Shown piece by piece: positions 35,401-45,187 of a stretch of DNA of 64,000 bases (position 1 is its first letter; every line of letters starts with the position of its first letter). The DNA lies in assembly GCF_026914265.1 (NCBI RefSeq), contig NC_069133.1, positions 8,501,937 to 8,565,936 of the forward strand, in the 5' to 3' direction. The DNA is from Mya arenaria (Eukaryota > Mollusca > Bivalvia > Myida > Myidae). A program made the translations under genes and the position numbers. The notes below the pieces were generated by a model. The model did no database searches and was not told where the DNA came from. It worked only from the letters and a program-made list of their open reading frames with translations.

Positions 35401-36939
35401 TTAGCCCGCCCCGGCAGCACCGAATACCACGATGATGGCGACCATGTTCAGAGCAAAGAACAATGTGAAGAAGAGCGTGTCGAACGCCAGGGCAACGTTT
35501 TGCCACGTGACCTCCTTTTCCGGCTCCAACTCCACTTCCGGTTCAGGTGTATGGCTTGGCTCTGGGATCAGCTCGGTCTCGTATACCGGGGACGTGATCA
35601 TTCTCGGAGGCGTCCCGATCTCCCGAAGCCCTACCCCCACCTGTTTGTTCATGTTCCCTGGAACTGGAGTCGCCGACAGAATGTCGTCTCCGGCTCCGGC
35701 AGACTTTTGGTTTGTTCTGTAGACTGTTCTTACGGGCGGGTTGTTGAAATACTCGTCAGGGGCGACCTTGTTCCTGGCACCAAACACGTCAGCCAATTTC
35801 CGGTTGGTTTTGGCGCAACTCGTGGCCAGACTCTCGTCCATTGTTACCATTTCAATATCTGTCTTTGATGAAGACTTCCAGCAGGGAAGACAGCCAGACT
35901 TCTCGGAGTCGCTTTCATCTTGTTCGATGAACGTCTTTTGGTTTCTACTTCTTCCTGTGGCACGCCTTTTAGCGCCAGGATTTTCCGAATCGATGTCTTC
36001 ATAGTTTGGCGGAGGCGATAAGCTGCCTTCTCTTTCTTTCTCCATCTTCCTTTCTGTATTCCGGTCACAAGACAATTTGTGTTTTATTGCATTGACAGAC
36101 TTCACAAACGACCTCAAGAAGAGTGGAATGGGTATGTCGTCGCCCATGTTGTGCATGCGGAGCTGAATGATGGTGATGAAGACGATGATTGTGCTCAAGA
36201 TGCACTCGAGGAGAAGGTAAGTACTCATTATCGGGATGGTGTTCATCCCCTCCGGCATAATCTCCGTCACGATGAGGAGGAACACGGCGAACGACAGGAA
36301 GAGGACCATCGCGTACCCGCTCTTCTCCCCGCTGTCGCATGGCAACGCAAACACAAACGTGTTCAGCACGGAAAGAAGAACGATCGGTATTATGAAGTTG
36401 ACGAGATAGTAGATAGGCTTTCGTTTGATGTGTAACCTGAACGAACGCCCTGAGGTTTTTGAATCGCTAGAATCAAATGTCGTTGCCGCAAGCAGATCCC
36501 AGTTTGCGTTCGTTTCATAGTACGTGGTATCTATCCCAGCGGCGCCAGTCTGGATGCTAATCATGTCACTGGTGCTCGACCATGTGACCAGCTGTATGTC
36601 GCAGGTCTGCGAGTCAAACGGAAAGTAGGTCATGTCCATTGAGCAGCTACTGTCGAACACCTGATATGGTCGCCATGTGATAACTCCTTCATGCGTTATA
36701 CTCAAGTACATAAACTTGTCACCGAGACCGCTGATCGTATCAAAGGCGTTGGCGAGGGCGAGGTCGGGCTTCCAGATGGCGTCCTGAGGGACCTCGAAGG
36801 TAGTGAGACCGCCATAGTCCGCCGGCGTCCAGGTCATGAAGGTGTCGGACCAGGCAATGGTCATATAGGACGTGGAGGTCACCATCTGTTCCACCTCGTC
36901 CACAGTATTGATCGCCACCAGGTACATGTCAATCGTCAC
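35401..36939 (-). CDS. nicotinic receptor subunit, exon 2
   Basis: Open for 512 codons, stop TAA at 35403-35401. The acceptor on the minus strand is ACTTAAAG before GTGACGATTGACATG. Phase 0 joins asparagine-valine (QILN|VTIDMYLVA), the beta-strand order expected of the family. Confidence 0.9.
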   Translation of the reverse strand: MTIDMYLVAINTVDEVEQMVTSTSYMTIAWSDTFMTWTPADYGGLTTFEVPQDAIWKPDLALANAFDTISGLGDKFMYLSITHEGVITWRPYQVFDSSCSMDMTYFPFDSQTCDIQLVTWSSTSDMISIQTGAAGIDTTYYETNANWDLLAATTFDSSDSKTSGRSFRLHIKRKPIYYLVNFIIPIVLLSVLNTFVFALPCDSGEKSGYAMVLFLSFAVFLLIVTEIMPEGMNTIPIMSTYLLLECILSTIIVFITIIQLRMHNMGDDIPIPLFLRSFVKSVNAIKHKLSCDRNTERKMEKEREGSLSPPPNYEDIDSENPGAKRRATGRSRNQKTFIEQDESDSEKSGCLPCWKSSSKTDIEMVTMDESLATSCAKTNRKLADVFGARNKVAPDEYFNNPPVRTVYRTNQKSAGAGDDILSATPVPGNMNKQVGVGLREIGTPPRMITSPVYETELIPEPSHTPEPEVELEPEKEVTWQNVALAFDTLFFTLFFALNMVAIIVVFGAAGAG

Positions 36940-37716
36940 CTTTAAGTGAGACGGATACGTTGCAAAATAAATAAGTGAGATAATGTAATGAGATAGATAC
37001 TCAGATACGTGAGATGAAATGATAAGTATTTATGATTTAGTCAGGAATCATTACGAGTAGAACTGACTACATATGTGCGATTGAATAATAAACTTTGCAT
37101 GAATATAATCATTTTGTTTAATGTAAATGTCATTCATTTATGTTATAAAACTGTTTTATGTTTCGATCTTATTATAGATCTCAACGCGTGTGTGTACGTG
37201 TTAAATTGCGTCATAAAGGCTACGTCGGAAGGCAACATTTTGCTGCGAAACAAGACTTTAAACAAAGATAACTTTACTATTTCCCCACCGTTTTTAACAG
37301 AAGGTGGGCTCTATAAGCGGCATAGACTGCCTTTTGTTTAATTTAAAATGGTGTAGTAAAAGAAAAGTAATCTTTGTTTCAAGTCTTCATTTTAAGCAAA
37401 ATTTTGCCTTCCGACGTAGCATATATGACGTAATTTATCACGTGGTATACACTAACTAACAACGTATACCGTAGACTTTGTTACATAACATGTAGATAAT
37501 ACACCTTGTGGAAATAAAAAAGACATGAAATAAAAGCCTCACGTTAAGTATCTGACCGGTGTCCTTGATGGGTCGAACCCGCGGAGTGTAGGACGTCGAG
37601 TTGAGTTTGGCGTACATCAGAGTGCGCATATCGTCCTCCGTGGCGCCTCTTACGTACATTGACGTCATAATCAGTAACGTGCACACCACGTGCAGAAACG
37701 CGTGTTTACAGGACAT
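35401..37716 (-). CDS. nicotinic acetylcholine receptor-like subunit (Cys-loop channel), two coding exons
   Basis: Exon 1 (37716-37543) encodes a signal peptide and the start of the mature chain (ATEDDMRTLMYAKLNST). Exon 2 (36939-35401) encodes the rest; total about 570 residues. The ligand-binding domain shows TWTPADYGGL, AIWKPDLALAN and the Cys loop C-x13-C (residues about 157-171, SCSMDMTYFPFDSQTC). TM1 is about 235-257 (IIPIVLLSVLNTFVFAL), TM2 follows SGEKSG, TM3 is about 296-318, and TM4 is at the C-terminus (FALNMVAIIVVFG). GEK before TM2 fits a cation channel. There is no vicinal cysteine pair in loop C, so it is a non-alpha-type subunit likely needing a partner. The TM3-TM4 loop is long and charged. 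No lesions seen. Bivalves have many such subunits, so no orthologue name is given. Confidence 0.9.
37191..37452. mobile_element. MITE family 'CACGTGATAAA', copy 3 (internally deleted), in receptor intron
   Basis: Left arm 'gttaaattgcgtcataaagg' then 'ctacgtcggaaggcaacatt' is mirrored by the right arm 'aattttgccttccgacgtag' then 'gacgtaatttatcacgtgg'. At about 262 bp it is shorter than copy 2 (447 bp) because the middle is deleted. It lies in the only coding-region intron of the receptor gene. Confidence 0.8.
37543..37716 (-). CDS. nicotinic receptor subunit, exon 1 (signal peptide)
   Basis: Start ATG at 37716 gives MSCKHAFLHVVCTLLIMTSM, a typical signal peptide, then the mature N-terminus. 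The donor is AAC|GTGAGG. A splice-acceptor-like 'tttaatttcag' ends six bases before the ATG, so a 5' untranslated exon probably lies upstream. Confidence 0.85.
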
Positions 37717-37719
37717 GTT

Positions 37720-39875
37720 CACTGAAATTAAACTAGCAAATCCCTCACTAATTGTTATTTTCTTATAAGTACCTCTATGTTAATTCATAATTGTTACCGC
37801 TCAACAAATATAAAACGCATTCTATTTAGTAAAAAATATATATTAAACCGATCAATTTGTAATTATTTGTATAAATGTAATCGATGACCCAAATTTGGTC
37901 GATTATTAAATTTCATTTTCGACCGCACAATTTAAATGAAACTCTGTGTTCCAACCCATTAACCATACAGTGAAAGGTGTTAATTCTTTGTTTTAATTAC
38001 CTGAAGTAGGTAGCAAATTACATAATGCGTTATAGTCATTGTATTTGTTCTTATTTTAGCTTTAAGGCAATGGCAAAAGATTTAACACACGGTTTACATT
38101 TTTTTAACGCGCATTTCTTTTTGTAAGACCCGGTTTGTAAGTTGTACTTAATTAAATTACGGACCAAACTTAAAGTAGGCTAATAGTCTATATTATTATA
38201 ATTAAGTTTATAATAAACATACACCGTGTGGAGTTGTTGACTGTAGAAATACATGTATACCGAAACAAAGTATCCTTAGTCTGAACTCCCCTATCAAGAC
38301 ACTTTTAACATGCGAGTACTCTCAACTTTCTCGGGATGTTTTGTGAAGATTTCTCTATAAAAACGAGCAAACAAACAAAACACGTTTAAGCAAATTGTTA
38401 GTTTTTTTATATCATCGGTTTTGTTAATCTTACCAGAACCGAACTGAACAGACATTTAATTCAGACTTGTACAATGTACATCGTCTACAAGATTATACAT
38501 ACATATTTTCATATATCAGCATGTCAACGTGTATATATACAACGTGTTATGATTAAGTGTAAATTTTATTTGATGTTATAACTAGTCCTACGTAGGCGTT
38601 CACATAATTATAAAGCATTTAAATGATTCAATAATTATCTTCTAAATTTACTGAGTATTTTATTAATTGTCTTTGTTGATTTTTTGCTCTCAATAATCCT
38701 ATATTTTCAGATATGATGATTTAAAAACTTGAGTTATATTTCTTTCTATATAAAAATCACAAATCAGCAGATAGTTATTAGAAAAGTATATTGTAAATCC
38801 AACCCTAAATTTTTTTTCAATAGCGGTACTAACGCTTTTTGTCATAAAACAGAGTTTTGTGTGATATTTTTAAATAATAATCATCAATGAAGCTCTTATT
38901 TGAAATGTTGATGATGTTTTATCATTAGAACAAACATGTCTTGACATTTCATACGAGAGTATTGTTTTCGATGTCAAACATGGGGAAGTATACGGGTTCC
39001 AACCATTTATTGGTAGGGACGATATTTATCGTATAATTGGATTGTCCATTTGTTTAATTTATATCGTTAATTGAACAAGTATAATTCCATCATTGTTTAA
39101 CCTTTAAGACAAATTTAATTAACATTACTGAGTTTAATATCTGTCATCAACAGGTACTCGAAATATTTTATTCAAATTAGAGTTGTGCGCAACATTTTTT
39201 TACTTTCGTTCTCAGCATTTCTAGAATGTTATTCCCATATTTCATCGATAATAAACCATATCTACTTTCAAAAATCCGACACTCTAATATCAGTTGTGTA
39301 CAGGCATCCTGAGGAGGGTTTGCATATCACCCAGTCGCGTTTTTTTTCTACAAAATCTACTTCAACGCATACCTTAGATTCAAAGTAATTATACATGTAG
39401 GTACATCAATGTGGTCTTTGCGTAGTCTTCTGCTCAATTCGCAAAAATTTACCGCTTTTGACGCAAAGGCAAGTAATCGCTGTTTAGAGTTTGTGTAATC
39501 GCGTCTAAAATTATAGTGGTATATAGCCTTTTATTAATGGGTAGAGGTTTGTGAGAAGAAAATGGTTGACAAGGAAGCCGGTATGATAATTTAACAGATT
39601 TCTCTGAAATCAAAAACTAATATATTATTATTTTAAAATATCAATACAGTTAACATATTTATCAACAGAGTGCATGCGATAACAATTCACAATATGGATG
39701 AATGCGAAGTAAAAAACATGTTTGCAATATGTTTTCGTGTTAGTATTGATCTGTTATCCATAGATTTTAAGTTATTTTTCTACTTTATTAAATAAATGAG
39801 TGTAGAAGCGGTGTCAATTGTTGTAGTTGCGCAATATGTCATATGCTATGTGATAAAATAAAGTAATACAAATAA
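37720..39875. other. intergenic stretch upstream of the receptor gene
   Basis: AT-rich, no coding exon recognised. It should contain the receptor's 5' untranslated exon and promoter, which cannot be located from sequence alone. Confidence 0.45.
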
Positions 39876-39961
39876 TAAATTAAATACGGTCCATAGAATT
39901 ACCGGAATCCCCTTATTACCGGAATCCACCGGAATCCACCGGAATCTACCATAATCTGATT

Positions 39962-40945
39962 AAATTATACCTAAATGTTGTTTGGGGATGTTTTTAAGCT
40001 TTAATATATGTAATGTACTAAGAGGTATACCTTTATAATCATATTTCCATATACAGAAAGTGACAAGGATTCCGGTAGTTTGCAGGTCGGATTGCCGATT
40101 AAAATGATTTGACCAAGCTACCGGAATCCCCTGAGAAATAATAAATAAACTATACTTAAATGTTGTTTGGGGTGTTTTTAAGCTTTAATATATGTTATTT
40201 ACTAAGAGGTATACCTTTATAATCATATTTCCATATACAGAAAGTGACAAGGATTCCGGTAGTTTGCAGGTCGGATTGCCGATTATAATGATTTGACCAA
40301 GCTACCGGAATCCCCTGAGAAATAATAATTAAACTATACTTAAATGTTGTTTGGGGTGTTTTTAATCTTTAATATATGTTATGTACTAAGAGGTATACCT
40401 TTATAATCATATTTCCATATACAGAAAGTGACAAGGATTCCGGTAGTTTGCAGGTCGGATTGCCAATTATAACGATTTGACCAAGCTACCGGAATCCCCT
40501 GAGAAATAATAATTAAACTTTACTGAAATGTTTTTGGTACCAAAATCTAATTTAAACTATACCTAAATGTTGTTTGGGGTATTTTTAAGCTTTAATATAT
40601 GTAATGTTCTACGAGGTACACCTTTATAATCATATTTCCATATACAGAAAGTGACAAGGATTCCGGTAGTTTGCAGGTCGGATTGCCGATTATAACGATT
40701 TGACCAAGCTACCGGAATCCCCTGAGAAATAATAATTAAACTTTACTGAAATGTTTTTGGTACCCAAATCTAATTAAACTATACGTAAATGTTGTTTAGG
40801 GTATTTTTAAGCTTTAATATATGTGTTGTTCTACGAGGTACACCTTTATAATCATATTTCCATATACAGAAAGTGACAAGGATTCCGGTAGTTTGCAGGT
40901 CGGATTGCCGATTATAATGATTTGACCAAGCTACCGGAATCCCCT
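39962..40945 (+). repeat. foldback element left array, 5 units
   Basis: Units recur at 40068, 40251, 40435, 40658 and 40880 (position of 'ggattccggtagtttgcagg'), spaced 183, 184, 223 and 222 bp. Each holds GGATTCCGGTAG and, about 50 bases on, its inverse CTACCGGAATCC, so each unit can form a hairpin. The last two units carry an extra ~40 bp block ('actgaaatgtttttggtacc'). Confidence 0.95.
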
Positions 40946-41285
40946 GTGAGACAGAATGACTAAATTTCAATACTGTTTTCTTTTTCAGATTTAACGTAGA
41001 ATACAATAGGAGTATTTCAATTACGTTTTTGAAAATGATATTTTGTTGTATATTTGTGTCGTGTTCTATCTATATATTTCTTTTTTCAATCTGAATGATG
41101 TTACTGTAGCTGGAAGGGAAGACCGCTAACACGTGACAATAGAGTACCAATAATACATAGATGGATGTCGGACAGAATCTGTTTCTTGATCCTTTATAAT
41201 GTTATTCATGTTGAATGGGGAAAACAAATTCACCGATATAAACGAAAATTTATCTCGTAAACAATAAGAACAAGTCACATTTAAT

Positions 41286-41681
41286 TCAAAACATAACCAC
41301 GCGAATGAGGAAAAATAGTTTTTTCAACCCTGTCTCATCAAGATGAACTAAATCTTTTAAATAATGTTTAGGGAATCTTATATTTTTCATACACAAATAG
41401 CTGCCGCTGTCATTAAAGATTTCGTTGATCTTTTTCCTCTGGGCGTTGAAACTCCGGTGGGTTAAGTCCACGCTCCTCGGGAAGGTACCGCGTTCTGTGA
41501 TGCCACAGAGGTACACTTCTTGTACGCCCGCGTCCAGGAGTACATCCCTTAGATGTAGAACATCTCCGGCGATCTGTCTTGGAGATGATGTTGCCGATAC
41601 GTCGTTTCCCCCCAGGATAATGACGACCAGGTGGGGCTGGAAAGCCCTGAGTGCCTGCAGGAGTTTGGGGTCTGGCCGCTC
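41286..41681 (-). CDS. SGNH/GDSL hydrolase C-terminal part in the foldback loop
   Basis: An open minus-strand frame of about 131 codons reads PHLVVIILGGNDVSATSS, VLLDAGVQEVYLCGITERG, FNAQRKKINEIFNDSGSYLC and DLVHLDETGLKKLFF. GGND is the block III Asn motif and DLVH the block V Asp-x-x-His motif of SGNH hydrolases. The N-terminal GDS block with the nucleophilic serine is missing, because the frame opens against the right-hand array. SGNH domains occur in several animal retroelements (for example Ngaro-type), so this is probably a captured piece of such an element. As it stands it should be inactive. Whether it is expressed is unknown. Confidence 0.7.
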   Translation of the reverse strand, partial: ERPDPKLLQALRAFQPHLVVIILGGNDVSATSSPRQIAGDVLHLRDVLLDAGVQEVYLCGITERGTFPRSVDLTHRSFNAQRKKINEIFNDSGSYLCMKNIRFPKHYLKDLVHLDETGLKKLFFLIRVVMF

Positions 41682-41689
41682 TTACTTCA

Positions 41690-43005
41690 TTCTATATTCA
41701 AGCATTAACATACTTGAAATAGTATTGAAATTCAGTCATTTTAGTAATTCACAGGGGATTCCGGTAGCTTGGTCATAACATAATCAGCGGTAAACTACCG
41801 GAATCCTTGTCACTTTCAGATTAAAACTCTTAATTCATTCTATATTCAAGCATTAAAATACTTGAAATAGTATTGAAATTCAGTTATTTTAGTAATTCAC
41901 AGGGGATTCCGGTAGTTTGGTCATAACATAATCAGCGGTAAACTACCGGAATCCTTGTCACTTTTAGATTAAAACTCTTAATTCATTCTATATTCAAGCA
42001 TTAAAATACTTGAAATAGTATTGAAATTCAGTTATTTTAGTAATTCACAGGGGATTCCGGTAGTTTGGTCATAACATAATCAGCGGTAAACTACCGGAAT
42101 CCTTGTCACTTTGAGATTAAAACTCTTACTTCATTCTATATTCAAGCATTAAAATACTTGAAATAGTATTGAAATTTAGTTATTTTAGTAATTCACAGGG
42201 GATTCCGGTAGCTTGGTCATAACATAATCAGCGGTAAACTACCGGAATCCTTGTCACTTTTAGATTAAAACTCTTACTTCATTCTATATTCAAGCATTAA
42301 CATACTTGAAACAGTATTGAAATTTAGTTATTTTACTAATTTTAGTAATTCACAGGGGATTCCGGTAGTTTGGTCATAACATAATCAGCGGTAAACTACC
42401 GGAATCCTTGACACTTTTAGATTAAAACTCTTACTTCATTCTATATTCAAGCATTAACATACTTGAAATAGTATTGAAATTCAGTTATTTTAGTAATTCA
42501 CAGGGGATTCCGGTAGCTTGGTCATAACATAATCAGCGGTAAACTACCGGAATCCTTGTCACTTTTAGATTAAAACTCTTACTTCATTCTATATTCAAGC
42601 ATTAACATACTTGAAATAGTATTGAAATTCAGTTATTTTAGTAATTCACAGGGGATTCCGGTAGTTTGGTCATAACATAATCAGCGGTAAACTACCGGAA
42701 TCCTTGTCACTTTTAGATTAAAACTCTTACTTCATTCTATATTCAAGCATTAAAATACTTGAAATAGTATTGAAATTTAGTTATTTTAGTAATTCACAGG
42801 GGATTCCGGTAGCTTGGTCATAACATAATCAGCGGTAAACTACCGGAATCCTTGTCACTTTTAGATTAAAACTCTTACTTCATTCTATATTCAAGCATTA
42901 AAATACTTGAAATAGTATTGAAATTTAGTTATTTTAGTAATTCACAGGGGATTCCGGTAGCTTGGTCATAACATAATCAGCGGTAAACTACCGGAATCCT
43001 TATCC
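41690..43005 (-). repeat. foldback element right array, 9 units, inverted
   Basis: Units at 41754, 41902, 42050, 42198, 42355, 42503, 42651, 42799 and 42947 (position of 'ggggattccggtag'), spaced 148 bp except one 157-bp step caused by a 9-bp duplication ('ttactaatt'). Read in reverse the unit gives 'agtgacaaggattccggtag' and 'gaccaagctaccggaatccc', the landmarks of the left array. Units are nearly identical, so expansion is recent. Confidence 0.95.
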
Positions 43006-43279
43006 ATATTCCTTAAATACAGACTTATACTCATTATAGTCATTGTATACTGACATGAAAACTACCGGAATCCCCGTACCCTTTCAGATAGTATGTACGT
43101 ACATACGCTCATAATGATATATAATGGGTAGTAAATAATTAAAACACCTCCAAACACTTATATAAACTAAAACAATATTAAGTTTTAAATTTAAGTTATT
43201 TCTCAGGGGATTCCGGTAGATTCCGGTGGATTTTGGTAGTTAGGGAGATTCCGGTAATTCTATGCACCCAATTAAATAG

Positions 43280-43770
43280 GTTCTTAAATTTCAAAAGCAG
43301 CATCCAATAACTTGTTGCAAAAAAAAAAATGAAATTACTAGCCACAATAATGCTCGTTTAGGGACATGTTTTAACATTTGGATATTCATTTTGTTCCCTA
43401 AGCGCCACAAGTTAACTGATCCATACAAATGTCAAATATATTTTTCAACTGTAACACCACAATACTTAACACTTCACTGTTAAATATACAGTAAACACAA
43501 AAAGTATCATACACATTTATTATTTTAGCCAATACCTTTCTCTTATTTCACTTAAGTGTTTTATTAAACACTTAATCATGTCAACATCTGTCAACAAAGC
43601 ATGGCCATTTTGAAATTGTCTAGCAGGTGCCTGTTATCTTTCCGCTAAATATACTTAGTGCTGGGATCTGTCATTCTTGGCTAGGAAAACAACAAGTGGG
43701 CGTGCAGAGTCGGGAAATAAAAAATCGTCAAAGACTCTGAAGACGCTGTTCATACGGACTAATGAAATTA
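43280..43770. other. stretch between foldback element and Tigger copy 2
   Basis: No gene recognised. The first exon and promoter of PIGS should lie somewhere upstream of 45048, but no in-frame start could be identified. Confidence 0.4.
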
Positions 43771-43776
43771 CATGTA

Positions 43777-45003
43777 CAGTCAAACCTGGTTGAACGGTCA
43801 CCTGCTTTAAAGGGCCACCATCCTTATTGGGCCACTCCAAATTACCCTTGTACATTTTTATTATATAAAGTATGTGCATAAAGCGGCCAACTGTCTAATG
43901 CTGCCGCAGCCACCAATATTGTTGGCCCTGTGAATCCATAAAAACACTTATAAGCGGCCATTTATCTCTTATCACTGACCCTTCTGCAAGTAATTTTTGC
44001 CGATACACAGCTTAAATTGATACTGATGTTGACTGAAAAGAACAACAGCCTTGGATATTTCCGTCGTCCAATGAAAATGCCTATAACATTACATGATTTT
44101 CATGCATGTTTACTTATCGAGAAATCATGTTTATAACACGTTGGCAAATGTTTTGATCAGAATTGACACACTTAATGAAGATATTTTAATAATTATGAAG
44201 TTAATTGTCAAATACTGACAAAGAAACACCGGTTATAATGATTATGAATTTACAGTTTGCACTGTCACTTGATGGTGTGAAATGAGTTAAGATGTGAAGT
44301 CATTTCCGTTATAATTGTCAAAGTGCATGGCTTAATACGTCTATAAACGGATATTTACATTGCTTTGTTTGTGATATTCTTTTTAATTTTGATTATGGCT
44401 GATTATACAACAAATCGGAAGTATTTGACTCTAAAAGAACTTGTCGAGTGTATTAAATTATTAGAAAACGGCCATAGTGCAAGGTGAACTGTGGACGGAC
44501 TCAAATCAATTCCTTACTTATGCTAACGATTTTATTCAAACACTAAAAGACAGAGGACTCAATGAACTTGTGTATTCATGGTTTTTGACTCTCAGAGGGA
44601 CATGCTTGACATGATAATGTCGGCTCAATGTAAATGCACTTTAAATTGGAAACAGAAGTTAAGCAAATGAAAATGAAAATGACGGATTACTTTAAAAAAT
44701 GAACTTAAAAGTGCAAATGTAGTTGTGTTGACTAATATTTGGTGTTTTTTGTTTATGCTACATGTTTATATTAGCTTTTATCTGTTGCATTCTATTTGTA
44801 ATTTTGCAATAAAGTTGTATTTCTGCATTTGTATTCAACCTTCTTTAATGGTACTGATGATACTGATTGTTGTGTGAGGTGGTCGTTAAGATACATAATC
44901 GACCTCTGTTTGAACTAAGCCAAACCTGGACTTAGTGGCCACCTGCAGTAAGCAGCCACTTTTACCTTTTCCCAAAGGTGGCCACTTAATAAAGGTTTGA
45001 CTG
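43777..45003 (+). mobile_element. Tigger/pogo-type transposon, deletion derivative, copy 2
   Basis: Starts CAGTCAAACCTGGTTGAACG and ends AGGTTTGACTG, flanked by TA on both sides. 1227 bp and colinear with the copy at 6197-7397. It is better preserved at the ends but worse in the coding part. Its right end lies 44 bp before the first recognised exon of PIGS, so it forms part of that intron's acceptor region. Confidence 0.88.
44395..44625 (+). pseudogene. Tigger transposase remnant, copy 2
   Basis: TNRKYLTLKELVECIKLLEN followed by GHSAR is the CENP-B-like helix-turn-helix start. It is then interrupted by stops (TGA after AR) and followed by the same truncated tail as copy 1. No catalytic region. 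Confidence 0.65.
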
Positions 45004-45047
45004 TATATGCATCCTTCAGTTGTATGACAGTATTTATTTTGTCACAG

Positions 45048-45187
45048 AGAAGCGCACTAATGTGTTGGCTGCTGTCGGGGTTGGGTTTGTCTGCGTTGTT
45101 GTTGGACTTCCGCTCTGGTGGAGGACAACGGAAGTCTACAGAGTTTCACTACCATACTCAGATATTGAAGCAGTTTCTAAAACAAAG
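45048..45187 (+). CDS. PIGS: PIGS exon (N-terminal membrane segment)
   Basis: Acceptor TTTTGTCACAG, donor GTAACC. Begins in phase with one base from a missing upstream exon ([11 protein letters not shown]). No in-frame ATG precedes it, so it is not the first exon. Confidence 0.92.

Larger units (their letters stand above)
39887..43269. mobile_element. foldback-type transposon, 3.38 kb, with 9-bp target duplication
   Basis: Ends are inverted: left GGTCCATAGAATTACCGGAA, right TTCCGGTAATTCTATGCACC. Flanks carry the direct repeat AATTAAATA (39878-39886 and 43270-43278), a 9-bp target duplication as made by foldback/MULE-type elements. Inside, the left array (5 units) and right array (9 units) are inverted relative to each other, so each half forms a very long, internally repetitive inverted arm. 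The loop (about 40950-41680) is unique and codes for part of an SGNH hydrolase. No transposase is present, so transposition would need another element's enzyme. Confidence 0.88.

Noticed and set aside
35432..36945. Several + strand open frames of 84-122 codons
   Set aside because: They lie antisense to the intact nicotinic receptor exon and show no family resemblance of their own.
41425..41778. + strand open frame of 117 codons in the foldback loop
   Set aside because: Antisense of the SGNH hydrolase segment; the minus-strand reading has the family motifs.
39962..43005. Regularly spaced repeats as a possible CRISPR array
   Set aside because: Units of 148-223 bp are repeated end to end without unique spacers, inside a eukaryotic transposon with inverted ends.
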